The translations under genes were made by a program, and so were the position numbers. Of a DNA stretch of 54,367 nucleotides, positions 7,367 through 16,021 are shown in pieces. The notes beneath the pieces were generated by a model. The model did no database searches and was not told the DNA's origin. It saw only the letters and a program-made list of their open reading frames with translations. Each line of letters begins with the position of its first letter. Position 1 is the first letter of the stretch. Location of the stretch: contig MABA01000006.1 of NCBI GenBank assembly GCA_002162875.1, positions 1-54,367 on the forward strand, written 5' to 3'. The stretch is from Rhodobacterales bacterium 52_120_T64. Lineage in GTDB: Bacteria; Pseudomonadota; Alphaproteobacteria; Rhodobacterales; Rhodobacteraceae.

Positions 7367-9394
7367 TCAATCCCTCATAAATCTTGGTGTGTAGGCGCGC
7401 CGTTTGCGTCGCGGTGTCGCCAGTGTTCCGGCAGTTGCCACAGGAGCCGGACTTGAAGCCGTTGCTTCAGGTGTTTCGGTGCGTTGGCGTGTTTCCACGC
7501 CCGCCTGTTCTTCAAGGCGGCGCCAGGTTGCCTCGTCCCAGCGATCAGCTCCAAGAATCCATGCGGCAGCGCGGGCATAGACGCGGCAATCGAGCGCCTC
7601 GTTGCGCTCGCGCATCTTTTGCCATTCCTGTCGGGCATATCCGCGCTTGTTGCGCACTGTGATCAGCTGTTCGGCGACCAGTTGCTTAAGCCATTCGGTG
7701 TCGATCCAGTCGGGCAGATGCACGGTGCCGGATGGATTGCATATTCCTAGGTCACGGTCCTCGTCGCTCGGCCGTTCCAGTCGCAAAAACCTATAGGTCT
7801 CGGTTTTGAACGTGGCCGTGGCGATCGACCAGAGCCGTGCGCCGCGGCGCAGGCGTTTGCCTCCGCTCAAAGCATCGACGTAGGTTGGACCCGAAACCGG
7901 CGTGGCACGATTGAACCCTTCCAGCCCTTTGATCGGGGCGACCTGTTCAAAGCCTTGCGCGCGGGCCCAAGTGTAAACGGTGGTTGCTTCATACCCGGAA
8001 TCAATCGCCAGCTTTGCAATAGGCATCACGGCTCCATTGGCGTGTTGCCATGTTTGGCCGAGTAGTTTTGTCAGCTCGTCCCAGGCTTGCGCATGGTCCG
8101 GCCCGCCAGCAATGACGATGTGATCGACAAGCCAGCTTTCCAGCCCGCGACCCCAGGCCCAGACATCAACCTCGATCCGGTCTTTTTGCACATCGACGCC
8201 GGCAGTGAGAAACAACCCGCCTTCGGGGATTTGCGCACTGTAGTTCTCGCGGCGCTCCGACAATCTCTGCCATTCCGGTGCATCGCCGGACTCGACCCAT
8301 GTTTCGCCAAAAAGTGTGTTACGGGCTGCGCGCAGCATATCCTCCGAGCCTTGTGCCGCCAGCCAGTCGCGTGCGATCTGCTCCCAGCTCTTCCAGCCGA
8401 TCGGCGAATATAGCGCCGAAATGTGAAATCCGATGGAATGCGGGTCCTGTGACTTTGCGGTTGCGCACCATTCTCCAGCCTCGAGCATCGCGGTTTTATG
8501 GTGCTCGGCAATCGGAGCCTCGCAGCCAGCGCAATGATAGGCGGCTGTTTCCGGCTTGCCCTTGGCCCAGCGCAAGCGTTCGAACTCAAGCCATTGCATA
8601 TGGTTGCAATGCGGACAGGGCACGAAATAACGCCGCTGGTCTGATGCCTCGTATTCGCGCTCGATCCGGCTTAACCCCTTGATCGTCGGGGTTGAAACCA
8701 TGAACACCTTGCGGCGATGCGCGAAGGTGGTTGTTCTGGCCTCCGCCAGCGAAACCGGATCACCTTCCTCGTCTGCTGAAGCCGGATAGGCATCAACTTC
8801 GTCGAGAAAAATATAGCGCGCCGGCATCGAGCGCAGGCCCGTGGCCGAGTTCGCCCCTGTCAGTACCAAAATGCCGCCCGGAAATTCCTTGGAAAGCATC
8901 GAGTTGCCCGCATCGCGCGAGCGTGCCGGATTAACCCGTTCCTTGAGTGCCGGGCTGTCCTCGATCAGCGGATCAATCCGCCCGCGCGATGAGCGTTTGG
9001 CCATCTCCAGAGTTGGTAGTACCGCCAGCATTGGACCGGGGGCATGGTGGATTACGAATCCGATCCAGTTATTACCGGCTTCTGTCGCGCCGACCTGCGC
9101 GGCCTTCATAAAAGTAATGCGCTGTGCCGGATGTTTGGGCGAGAGCGCATCCATGATCTCGCGCAAATACGGTGTGCGGGTCGTGCGGTATCGACCGGGC
9201 TCGGCCGAGGCGCGCGAGGATAACCAGCGATGCTGATCCGCCCACTCCGAAACCGTTAGATCCGGATCGGGCCGCATGCCGCGTCGCCACGACCGGAGAA
9301 TATCTTCCGAACCATCAAAGCTCAGATCGTGTGCGAATGCCTCCTCATCCAAGGGTAACCTTGAGATCGGCAAGGGCGTCGAGTTGCTCTCTGA
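7367..9394 (-). CDS. terminase large subunit, lambda gpA (GpA) family
   Basis: The 675-residue protein (lambda gpA 641) is the packaging motor and cos-cleaving nuclease. The N-terminal ATPase contains ITFMKAAQVGATEAGNNWIG (Walker A-like, as in gpA) and ARYIFLDEVDAYP (Walker B with catalytic Glu). A zinc-ribbon CPHC...CAGC pair follows near residue 260. The nuclease half has LTAGVDVQKDRIEVDVWAWG and AIDSGYEATTVYTWA, with the acidic residues expected of the RNase-H-fold nuclease. A TTG at 9427 would add 11 residues, but the ATG at 9394 (MSESNST) is preferred. The gene overlaps the small terminase by about 50 bases. Confidence 0.9.
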   Translation of the reverse strand, partial: SESNSTPLPISRLPLDEEAFAHDLSFDGSEDILRSWRRGMRPDPDLTVSEWADQHRWLSSRASAEPGRYRTTRTPYLREIMDALSPKHPAQRITFMKAAQVGATEAGNNWIGFVIHHAPGPMLAVLPTLEMAKRSSRGRIDPLIEDSPALKERVNPARSRDAGNSMLSKEFPGGILVLTGANSATGLRSMPARYIFLDEVDAYPASADEEGDPVSLAEARTTTFAHRRKVFMVSTPTIKGLSRIEREYEASDQRRYFVPCPHCNHMQWLEFERLRWAKGKPETAAYHCAGCEAPIAEHHKTAMLEAGEWCATAKSQDPHSIGFHISALYSPIGWKSWEQIARDWLAAQGSEDMLRAARNTLFGETWVESGDAPEWQRLSERRENYSAQIPEGGLFLTAGVDVQKDRIEVDVWAWGRGLESWLVDHIVIAGGPDHAQAWDELTKLLGQTWQHANGAVMPIAKLAIDSGYEATTVYTWARAQGFEQVAPIKGLEGFNRATPVSGPTYVDALSGGKRLRRGARLWSIATATFKTETYRFLRLERPSDEDRDLGICNPSGTVHLPDWIDTEWLKQLVAEQLITVRNKRGYARQEWQKMRERNEALDCRVYARAAAWILGADRWDEATWRRLEEQAGVETRQRTETPEATASSPAPVATAGTLATPRRKRRAYTPRFMRD

Positions 9395-9884
9395 CATGGG
9401 TTTCCAGCACCCTTTGCATGGTTGCAACCTCGATTAAAACCGGTGTTCCTGACGCCGCTTCCACCTCGGCTGATACTTGCGCCGCCATCAACGCAGCTAC
9501 GCGGGCGGGCCATGTGACCCAGACGTCACGTTCCTGTCGTGCCAGCCGGAACACCAGGGTTTCGGCGCGGGCGCGATCGACCAGCGCGCCTTTTTTCTTC
9601 TGGATCGAAAGCTGGCGTTCCTGTGCCTGATAAACTGTCAGCGCCGTGCGGGCCTTGAGGTAGGATGAACTCTCGGCCGGACCGCTGATGCTGCTCTCGC
9701 TGCCAGCAACGGATCGGCGCTGTTGATCGGGATCCGTCGTACCGGCGCGCCGCGCATCCGAGGCGGCGGCGTTGATGGACCCGTCACCATAAAGCACCAT
9801 GCGGCCGTTGCGTTTTGCTTTCTGGATAGCTCCGCGCGAGAGCTTTGAATGGGCGGAATACTCCCTCTCGCTCATTCCCTGCAT
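9345..9884 (-). CDS. terminase small subunit, Nu1-like
   Basis: The 179-residue protein (lambda Nu1 181) starts with a helix-turn-helix segment MSEREYSAHSKLSRGAIQKAKRNGRMVLYGDGSIN, which resembles the Nu1 winged-helix DNA-binding domain. It then has a low-complexity linker and a long charged helix with KKKGALVDRARAETLVFRLARQERD. Nu1 binds the packaging site and hands DNA to the large subunit. The ATG at 9884 has AGGA six bases upstream; a TTG at 9890 or the ATG at 9875 are alternatives. It is the first gene of the head operon. Confidence 0.78.
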   Translation of the reverse strand: MQGMSEREYSAHSKLSRGAIQKAKRNGRMVLYGDGSINAAASDARRAGTTDPDQQRRSVAGSESSISGPAESSSYLKARTALTVYQAQERQLSIQKKKGALVDRARAETLVFRLARQERDVWVTWPARVAALMAAQVSAEVEAASGTPVLIEVATMQRVLETHVREQLDALADLKVTLG

Positions 9885-9907
9885 GACCAATCCTCATAGT
9901 GATTAAA

Positions 9908-9959
9908 GCAATGATATTGCTTGGTATTAAGTTGATTACAATTCGCGTTAGAGCGAATT
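9908..9959. promoter_or_regulatory. two palindromes in the divergent terminase / DUF3489 promoter region
   Basis: GCAAT-GAT-ATTGC (9908-9920) and AATTCGC-GTTAGA-GCGAATT (9940-9959) lie in the 128 bases between the leftward head operon and the rightward DUF3489 gene. Both have the size of dimeric repressor sites, and the region must hold both promoters. The binding protein is unknown; the DUF3489 product is a candidate only by position. Confidence 0.4.
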
Positions 9960-10012
9960 CGGATACAGAAGCGGCGCGATCGGTTGCGCAGCAAAACCAC
10001 GGAGCCAAATTC

Positions 10013-10558
10013 ATGACCAAACTCACCGACACCCAAGCCCGCATCCTGAACGCTGCATCACGGCGCGCAGGAAATCTCGCGATGCCGCTACCCAAAGGCC
10101 TGCATGGCGCGGTTGCCAAAAAGGTCGTTGGCATGATGATGGAGCGTGGGCTTATCGAGGAGGTCGAGGCCAATATTGACAAGCGTGAGGCGCTCTGGCG
10201 TGAAACCGGCGATGGTTGCGGTACAACGCTGGTGGCGACAAGCGCGGGTCTAACCGCTATCGGAGTTGATCCGGTTGTGGTGCAAGCCATCGCAAAGCTG
10301 CGCAATGGCCCGCGTGAAGCTGTTGTAGACACGGTCGAGGATAAGCCAGCGAAACCGCGTGGTGGAACAAAGCAAACTCAGTTGATTGATTTGATTGAAA
10401 CTCCAACCGGAGCCAGCCTTGATGAAATCGTTGCCGCTACCGGCTGGCAGGCCCATACGGTGCGCGGGGCAATATCGGGGACCTTGAAGAAAAAGCTGGG
10501 ACTGGTTGTGGTTTCCGAAAAGGTTGACGGAAGAGGGCGGGTTTACCGCATCAGCTGA
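10013..10558 (+). CDS. DUF3489 domain protein (predicted DNA-binding)
   Basis: The 181-residue protein has a DUF3489 signature at the C-terminus: KQTQLIDLIETPTGASLDEIVAATGWQAHTVRGAISGTLKKKLGL, a winged-helix-like segment common in alphaproteobacterial phages and plasmids, ending GRGRVYRI. The N-terminal half (MTKLTDTQARILNAASRRAGNL) resembles another winged helix. The frame opens at 9899, but the ATG at 10013 has GGAG at the right distance and starts the conserved part. Function is unproven; a regulatory role over the adjoining head operon is a guess from position. Confidence 0.75.
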   Translation: MTKLTDTQARILNAASRRAGNLAMPLPKGLHGAVAKKVVGMMMERGLIEEVEANIDKREALWRETGDGCGTTLVATSAGLTAIGVDPVVVQAIAKLRNGPREAVVDTVEDKPAKPRGGTKQTQLIDLIETPTGASLDEIVAATGWQAHTVRGAISGTLKKKLGLVVVSEKVDGRGRVYRIS

Positions 10559-10586
10559 GATCGCATCGGCTGAGCTTTCGTAACGG

Positions 10587-10612
10587 CGCCGTCCTGATGG
10601 GGCGGCGTTTTC
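10587..10612. terminator. Rho-independent terminator between convergent genes
   Basis: CGCCGTCC (10587-10594) pairs with GGGCGGCG (10600-10607; one G-T pair) and is followed by TTTTCTT on the plus strand. It lies 29 bases after DUF3489 and ends next to the convergent DUF7220 gene. Confidence 0.7.
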
Positions 10613-10837
10613 TTATCGGGGGTTACGAACACGGAATGTTTCGAACAACCGCCGCAATGCAAAACTGCGCAGAATCGAAACAACCGTGAAGGCGGTGCCC
10701 AGCTTCAGGTTCTGGGACAGCGTCGTATGCAAACCGAACACCGGAAAGATCAGGATTTGTGTGCACACCGCTACGATGTAACCGATCACTACATTTGCGA
10801 TAGCTTCAAGAAACGACATGGCACGGGACTGTCTCAT
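10613..10837 (-). CDS. DUF7220-like small membrane protein
   Basis: This is a 74-residue protein with two hydrophobic segments (about residues 8-31 and 45-60) joined by GLHTTLSQNLKLG and ending in an Arg-rich tail. The sequence closely resembles the DUF7220 family of alphaproteobacterial phages as I know it. It should sit in the inner membrane with a short loop. Function is unknown; a holin role cannot be excluded but there is no endolysin beside it. Its ATG overlaps the stop of the upstream methyltransferase gene by four bases. Confidence 0.7.
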   Translation of the reverse strand: MRQSRAMSFLEAIANVVIGYIVAVCTQILIFPVFGLHTTLSQNLKLGTAFTVVSILRSFALRRLFETFRVRNPR

Positions 10838-12090
10838 GCTGCAACCCGCGCCGCTTTGATCTCGTCAAAGCTTCGACCATCCCCGTCCAGCACCGCGGCC
10901 TCGCCGCTAAATTGCTGCCAGCGCTCGACAGCCACATCAACATAGGCAGGATCCAGTTCGATCCCGAAGCAGACCCGCGCAGTGGTTTCCGCCGCGATCA
11001 GCGTCGTGCCGGATCCCATAAACGGCTCGTAAATTGCCTGACCCGGGCTGGAATTGTTCAAGATCGGGCGGCGCATGCACTCCACCGGTTTTTGCGTCCC
11101 GTGCACCGTCTCGGCGTCCTGATCCTTGTTGGCGATCTGCCAGAGCGTTGTTTGCTTGCGATCCCCCGCCCAGTGACCTTTGCCGGTTTTCTTAACTGCG
11201 TACCAGCAGGGCTCGTGCTGCCAGTGGTAATCCCCTCGGCTCAATACCAACCGGTCCTTAGCCCAGATGATTTGCGAGCGGACCTTGAAGCCCACCGCCT
11301 CGAGGCTTTCGGCCACCGTGGCTGCGTGCAAAGCCCCGTGCCAAACATAGGCAACATCGCCGGGGAACAGGGACCAGGCTTCGCGCCAATCGGCACGATC
11401 ATCATTCAGAACCTTGCCGGTGCGTTTTGTTTTCGTCGCACCGGTTTTGTTACGCCACCCCGGATCATATTCGACGCCGTAGGGCGGGTCGGTCACCATC
11501 AACAGCGGTTTTACCTCGCCGAGAAGCCGACCGATAACATCCGCGGATGTACTGTCACCGCAGATCAACCGGTGCGATCCCATCTGCCAGATGTCGCCGG
11601 AAACGGACACCGGCACCACTGGTGTATCGGGAATATCATCCTCGCCCTCCGTGTCCCCATCCATCTCGTCTGGATCCCGCAGCAAGGCATCCAGATCCTC
11701 GTCTGCGATACCGAGTAATGACAGGTCGAAATCCTCCGCCAGCAAACCGGCGATCTCCTCGCGCAGCAGCGCGTCATCCCATTCGCCCATTTCGGTCAGC
11801 TTGTTGTCGGCAATCCGGTAGGCGCGCCGCTCGGCGTCATCAAGGTGGCCAAGGCGGATCACAGGTACTTCTGTTAGCCCTAGCAATGTTGCGGCCAGAA
11901 CACGGCCGTGGCCGGCAATCAGCTCGCCATCGTCGGCGACCATGCAGGGCACCGTCCAACCGAACTTTGCCATGCTGGCGGCGATCTTTGCGACCTGGTC
12001 AGACCCGTGCATTTTGGCATTTTTTGCGTAAACGTGGAGCCGATCTATTGGCCATGTTTCGATCTCGCTGGGCGCGAATACCAGGTCCAT
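10834..12090 (-). CDS. ParB-like domain fused to class beta DNA methyltransferase
   Basis: This is a 418-residue fusion. Residues 1-130 are a ParB/sulfiredoxin-like domain: WPIDRLHVYAKNAKMHG, VPCMVADDGELIAGHGRVLAATLLG, RRAYRIADNKLTEMGEWD. An acidic linker (DEMDGDTEGEDDIPDTP) leads to an amino-methyltransferase with motif IV VTDPPYGVEYDPGW before motif I YEPFMGSGTTLIAAE, the class beta order. The DPPY tetrapeptide indicates adenine-N6 or cytosine-N4 methylation. Such fusions are common in phages and may protect packaged DNA. Specificity is not predictable from sequence; the GANTC-rich repeats just upstream are suggestive. No partner nuclease is adjacent. Confidence 0.88.
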   Translation of the reverse strand: MDLVFAPSEIETWPIDRLHVYAKNAKMHGSDQVAKIAASMAKFGWTVPCMVADDGELIAGHGRVLAATLLGLTEVPVIRLGHLDDAERRAYRIADNKLTEMGEWDDALLREEIAGLLAEDFDLSLLGIADEDLDALLRDPDEMDGDTEGEDDIPDTPVVPVSVSGDIWQMGSHRLICGDSTSADVIGRLLGEVKPLLMVTDPPYGVEYDPGWRNKTGATKTKRTGKVLNDDRADWREAWSLFPGDVAYVWHGALHAATVAESLEAVGFKVRSQIIWAKDRLVLSRGDYHWQHEPCWYAVKKTGKGHWAGDRKQTTLWQIANKDQDAETVHGTQKPVECMRRPILNNSSPGQAIYEPFMGSGTTLIAAETTARVCFGIELDPAYVDVAVERWQQFSGEAAVLDGDGRSFDEIKAARVAA

Positions 12091-12114
12091 GTGATGTCTC
12101 TTTTCGTGCTGGTC

Positions 12115-12257
12115 AGGGTGGATTCTACATAATCGTAGTGGGATTCTTTTTGGCTAGGGTGGATTCCCTGTAGAATCCACCCTAGCCACCATTTAACTAT
12201 CTGTTATATAACGATTATCACTCGGATTTTCGATGGGGTGGATTCCAAGTGGATTCC
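12115..12257. repeat. GTGGATTC repeat cluster rich in GANTC sites
   Basis: Between the methyltransferase start (12090) and the next gene, GGTGGATTC-like units recur at 12117-12125, 12139-12146 (variant), 12158-12166, 12238-12245 and 12249-12256, plus an inverted copy at 12173-12181. Each contains GATTC or GAATC, giving six GANTC sites in 136 bases where chance predicts about one per 256. GANTC is the CcrM target in alphaproteobacteria. The cluster lies in the presumed promoter region of the methyltransferase gene. Confidence 0.6.
12151..12188. repeat. perfect 16-base inverted repeat
   Basis: TGGCTAGGGTGGATTC (12151-12166) and GAATCCACCCTAGCCA (12173-12188) are exact reverse complements around the loop CCTGTA. 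The arms contain two of the GANTC sites. It may be an operator, a hairpin in the leader RNA, or a protein-loading site; there is no T-run to make it a plain terminator. Confidence 0.7.
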
Positions 12258-12699
12258 CCGGTGAAACTTGCACGCGCTAGCGAAATGCCGCGCCTAGCCC
12301 CCCCGTATACAAATGGGCCCCGGGAGGAACCATTGGTGGGGGGGATGGGTGGAAACGACAAACGCCCGCGAGGGATTCCTGCGGGCGCTATTCTTCGATG
12401 ATGTATGTATGAGTCAAGAGGGGCAGAGTTGTCAACAGGGTTGTGGGTCAATTGTATAAAGCAGTTTGGTGATCGCGAAATACCCGCGCCCGATTCAATC
12501 TAACCATTGTTCTTGATCCAATTGAAATGTTGATTTGGGCGGAAAGGCGCCGTTCGCTGCTGAGCTTCTATGTCGGTAATGCGCACAAGGGGGCCTTGCA
12601 GAAATGTGGTTTGCCATTGAGGAACGTTCCAAGTTGCCAAGCCGCACAAACTCTGAATTTATGGCCGGGGTCCATTTTTCTAAACTAGGATAGATACCA
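12258..12699. other. non-coding stretch before the HEPN/Toprim gene
   Basis: No convincing gene is seen. CGCCCGC (12363-12369) and GCGGGCG (12381-12387) form a hairpin followed on the minus strand by TTTGT, so it may stop leftward transcription. Two further GANTC sites lie at 12374 and 12492. A junction between the phage backbone and the cargo probably lies here, because the sequence becomes A+T rich to the right. Confidence 0.4.
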
Positions 12700-13920
12700 A
12701 TGAGCGACGAGCGTGATTTTTATGTTGATAGTCAGCCATTCAGCGATCTTGCTATGAACTGGGAGATGGCTTGCTCGCTTTGTTTTTCCGATAGCGATTT
12801 TTACGAACGAACGATAGCAGAAGCTCACCCCATCGTTAGAGACAAGGTGCGGGAATGGTACGATGATGAAGATACCATACTACGATATCTATATGCTCCT
12901 GCTGAAAAGGTTCGCCGCCGCATGGGATTCCAAGGCTATACTGTGAAAAGTTGCAGGGAGTTGTGGGAACGAGCGTATGCGCGCCATATTGCCCAAGTCG
13001 AAGAACTTAGCGGCGCAGGGCATGCAGATTTTGACGAAGAAATTGAAGCGCAAAAGGGGTTAACATTTGAAGAATGGACGGATCGCGAGGAGCAACTAGG
13101 ACTGAAACATATGCTTAGGTGGGGCAGCGTACACCTATTCGATTTCAACGATATGTTTGCCGACTTGGCACTTACAATTGACGTCTATAAGCCTGAAGCA
13201 GTCTGGACGGATTTCACATCTACCTATGACGAGTTTGACCCAAGCCTGCCTCTTCATGCCAATCTAAATCTGCAGCCTCACGACACTGACCTCGATTTTA
13301 TCAAAACAACTGGCAATGTGCTGATATTGACCGAAGGATCGTCGGACACAAAAATTCTGTCGAGCGCCATCCGAGCTATCTACCCTGAATATGCGGATAT
13401 GTACGAATTCGTTGATTTTGATGAGTTCAAGGTTGACGGTGGAGCATCGATGGTTACGAAAATGGTCAAAACCTTTGCTGGGGTTCGCACGACACAGCGA
13501 ATTATCGCGTTGTTCGACAATGACGTGGCCGGTTTGGAACAGATAGGAATCTTAGATAGATCAGTGTGTCTTCCCCCATCATTCCGGGTGATGGCATTGC
13601 CAGATGTCCCTGTCGGGAACAACTATCCCACCATTGGGCCTGGAGGGCTCCGTACTATGAACGTCAATGGTTCGGCGTGTTCGATTGAACTATTTCTTGG
13701 CCTAGAAGCTTTAAAAGATAATAGCGGCCAACTGCGGCCAATCCGTTGGAAGAGCTGGGATAAATCTGCTGAACTATATCAGGGTGCCCTTGAGGACAAA
13801 GGCTATGCCACGAAATCCTTTCTGTCTGCAATGAAAGCGGGTGGCGATCCGCAAGCATTGCGTGCCAGATTTTCGGAGATGGATGGTTTATTGAATTACA
13901 TATTTTGCGCATTTGATTAG
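12700..13920 (+). CDS. HEPN/Toprim-associated protein, predicted nuclease
   Basis: The 406-residue protein has a helical N-terminal part (HEPN/Toprim-associated type, with DFNDMFADLALTIDVYKPEAVWTDF near residue 150) and a Toprim domain. The Toprim part shows LILTEGSSDTKIL with the key Glu at 212, FVDFDEFKVDGGASMVTKMVKTF, and the DxD motif IIALFDNDVAG with Asp 273 and 275. OLD-family and related Toprim proteins are metal-dependent nucleases, often in phage defence; this one lacks an ATPase domain of its own. AGGA upstream supports the start. It is a single gene at the left end of the cargo region. Confidence 0.75.
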   Translation: MSDERDFYVDSQPFSDLAMNWEMACSLCFSDSDFYERTIAEAHPIVRDKVREWYDDEDTILRYLYAPAEKVRRRMGFQGYTVKSCRELWERAYARHIAQVEELSGAGHADFDEEIEAQKGLTFEEWTDREEQLGLKHMLRWGSVHLFDFNDMFADLALTIDVYKPEAVWTDFTSTYDEFDPSLPLHANLNLQPHDTDLDFIKTTGNVLILTEGSSDTKILSSAIRAIYPEYADMYEFVDFDEFKVDGGASMVTKMVKTFAGVRTTQRIIALFDNDVAGLEQIGILDRSVCLPPSFRVMALPDVPVGNNYPTIGPGGLRTMNVNGSACSIELFLGLEALKDNSGQLRPIRWKSWDKSAELYQGALEDKGYATKSFLSAMKAGGDPQALRARFSEMDGLLNYIFCAFD

Positions 13921-14205
13921 TAAGGTTAGAACTAAAATCGAACGCCACTACTGATTGCTATTTGTTGATGACGCGCGGCCGAATTCTTTCGGCAAGTCTG
14001 TTTCAGGCGAGACGCTCGAAAGTTCGGCTTTGGGCCGTTGACACCATTTGCTGACAAGTCTAGGTTGCAGCAGGCCCCTACGCAGGCCGGTGTGCCCGTC
14101 ATGCAAAGCAATGCAGCGCTTATAACCTACATTTGCAAACCCCTGTGCGATTGCACGGAATGATTAGCAGCGGGCACCTAGTCAGATCCCATTAGGAGAT
14201 GACAC

Positions 14206-15336
14206 ATGACAGACGAATATAGAATCAAAAAGTTGCGAACCTTTGCCAAGCGTTATGCGCGGGCGAATAGGCTGGTACATAGCCAATCACTGGACGTGGT
14301 GGCGAAAGAACTTGGCTTTGCCCACTGGAAAACCCTTATCGGCGCAAGCAAAACCGATTGGTCTCCGAGCGACGACGAGCTTTCCAAGATCGAAGCCTTT
14401 ATTGGCAAATCTTTCCATACCAAAAGAGAAAATGAAAACGGCGTAATCCTCGATCCAATTGACGACATGAATCAGACCGAAGAAACTAAAATCGGTGAAT
14501 ATAGTTTTCGAATCAGCAATTTTCTTGGAGATGCTGTTGTTTACGGCGAAGGGTGGACAGTTCGTATTCCAGAAGCGCCGCTTGCGGCACCTCTCGTTGA
14601 AATCGACAAGCGGTACGCCGAGACAAGCCCAGTCAAAGAATCCAAATTTCTTAAACAGGTGATCGATATCGCCCAGGCATACAGCCAACAGATCCGAGCT
14701 CGTATGTCTATGGACTGGTCTCGGAGATCCACAAAACCAGATGCCAATGGCAAGGTTCGTCATCCGTTTGGAGGTAGCGTATTTGACAAATGGTACTGCT
14801 GGGAGTGTGACGGAGAAATTACAGGGCAACAGATCGCGCAGAATCTCTGGCACTGTCCAAGTTGCGGCGCTAATCCACTACATATTCGCTCCGAACCCTA
14901 CGTGTCAGATGATAGCAAGACACATCCCGTCGAAATTCCGGAACAGGGCGAGCGCTTGGAGCCGATTGTCCTATTGGTCGATTCAAGGCTGAAACTCGAG
15001 TTGAACGAGGAAAATATTTCCATGCTGATCCGCTGCGCCTTGTTGGAGGAGGCAGCGAATACCAACGAACGGTTGGGGGCCATGTTGGCCCAGATCAGTC
15101 TCATCGATAACGAGGTCGTCTATATTACCTTTGATGAAGACCTATGGCCTGAAGACAAAGAACCCATTCAGGCCTTGGCAGTTGCAGAGCTATTGGGCTT
15201 GGAGGTTGAACAGGAAATTTCGCTGTTTACTGCACCCTTTGCGTGGCCGGAGTTAGGTGAGCTAACATCAAGCACACACGAATATACCAAGATGCTCTTG
15301 GATGCATATTCAGAGCACGGTGTGATCTCTCGTTAG
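14206..15336 (+). CDS. unknown protein with N-terminal helical domain and zinc ribbon
   Basis: The first 50 residues (FAKRYARANRLVHSQSLDVVAKELGFAHWKTLIGA) match a small helical module common in proteobacterial proteins annotated as glyoxalase-superfamily or plasmid-borne. The middle holds a zinc ribbon, WYCWECDGEI...LWHCPSCGANPLHIRSEPY (about residues 196-230). The acidic C-terminal 140 residues have no recognised family. No enzymatic motif is clear. It is flanked by a good ribosome site (AGGAGATGACACATG) and a terminator, so it is an independent transcription unit. Confidence 0.6.
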   Translation: MTDEYRIKKLRTFAKRYARANRLVHSQSLDVVAKELGFAHWKTLIGASKTDWSPSDDELSKIEAFIGKSFHTKRENENGVILDPIDDMNQTEETKIGEYSFRISNFLGDAVVYGEGWTVRIPEAPLAAPLVEIDKRYAETSPVKESKFLKQVIDIAQAYSQQIRARMSMDWSRRSTKPDANGKVRHPFGGSVFDKWYCWECDGEITGQQIAQNLWHCPSCGANPLHIRSEPYVSDDSKTHPVEIPEQGERLEPIVLLVDSRLKLELNEENISMLIRCALLEEAANTNERLGAMLAQISLIDNEVVYITFDEDLWPEDKEPIQALAVAELLGLEVEQEISLFTAPFAWPELGELTSSTHEYTKMLLDAYSEHGVISR

Positions 15337-15355
15337 TCTGCGTTATACTTTTTAA

Positions 15356-15387
15356 GGCGGGCTAGTCCGTTTGCGACTGGCCCGCTT
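15356..15387 (+). terminator. Rho-independent terminator
   Basis: GCGGGCTAGTC (15357-15367) pairs with GACTGGCCCGC (15375-15385, one mismatch) around CGTTTGC, followed by TTT. It ends the zinc-ribbon gene 20 bases earlier. Confidence 0.7.
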
Positions 15388-15574
15388 TACCAATGGTGGC
15401 AATGTCGGGCTGCGCCGCAGCTTCTGAGGTGAGGGTCGAACGGCAGGAATGGGCCGTTCGTGTCGACGGCCCTCAATATGAGGGCCACCGCAGAAAACGC
15501 ACACTGTGAGCACTCCGTTACCTCAATTTCGCGATTTGTCGGCTGTCATCAGAAAAAACAATGACTACAACAGC

Positions 15575-15937
15575 CTACTTTGAAAGCCTCAGCAAAAGGA
15601 AAGCAAGTGCGGCACCGGCGATCAGTGCCCCTGCAGGTGAACCTTCAGATTTAAGGTCCTCTTTTGATACCACTTTGACGCCTTCTTTCTTATCTAACTG
15701 AACCTGCATCCTGTCAGCTTTCGATGTCAGTTCGCCAACAGAACAATTCAAAATGCGACATGCAGAGCGCACATCTTCTATTTGAAAATGTGCTTGGCCA
15801 CGCATTATTCGCGACCATGTACCCGTTGCTATTCCAGATTCTTGAAAGAAATCTTTTTGTTTAATTTCTTGCTGCCCACAGCTCTGAGACATCAAGCTGC
15901 AAAGGATCATCGAGTATGTAGTTTTGTCGGTTGACAT
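15575..15937 (-). CDS. HTH protein with C-terminal membrane segment
   Basis: This is a 120-residue protein. Residues 25-75 look like an XRE-type helix-turn-helix: IKQKDFFQESGIATGTWSRIMRGQAHFQIEDVRSACRILN, with the second and third helices around ESGIATGTWSRIMRG. A charged linker follows, and the end SPAGALIAGAALAFLLLRLSK is a single hydrophobic segment with a basic tip. A DNA-binding domain tethered to the membrane is unusual. The gene is divergent from an LRAT-like gene that also ends in a hydrophobic segment; the short shared A+T-rich promoter region suggests that it regulates the pair. Confidence 0.55.
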   Translation of the reverse strand: MSTDKTTYSMILCSLMSQSCGQQEIKQKDFFQESGIATGTWSRIMRGQAHFQIEDVRSACRILNCSVGELTSKADRMQVQLDKKEGVKVVSKEDLKSEGSPAGALIAGAALAFLLLRLSK

Positions 15938-16021
15938 TTATAACATTTCTCCATATTGGATATTATACAAGATAATGATACATTACGCATTTACGAAATA
16001 AAGTCAACTATAGGATATATT

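Noticed and set aside
10613-10837. Holin gene
   Set aside because: Two membrane segments would allow it, but the sequence resembles DUF7220 and no endolysin is nearby.
12363-12387. Plus-strand terminator
   Set aside because: The hairpin is not followed by a T-run on the plus strand; only a short TTTGT on the minus strand, so it is listed only as a possibility.
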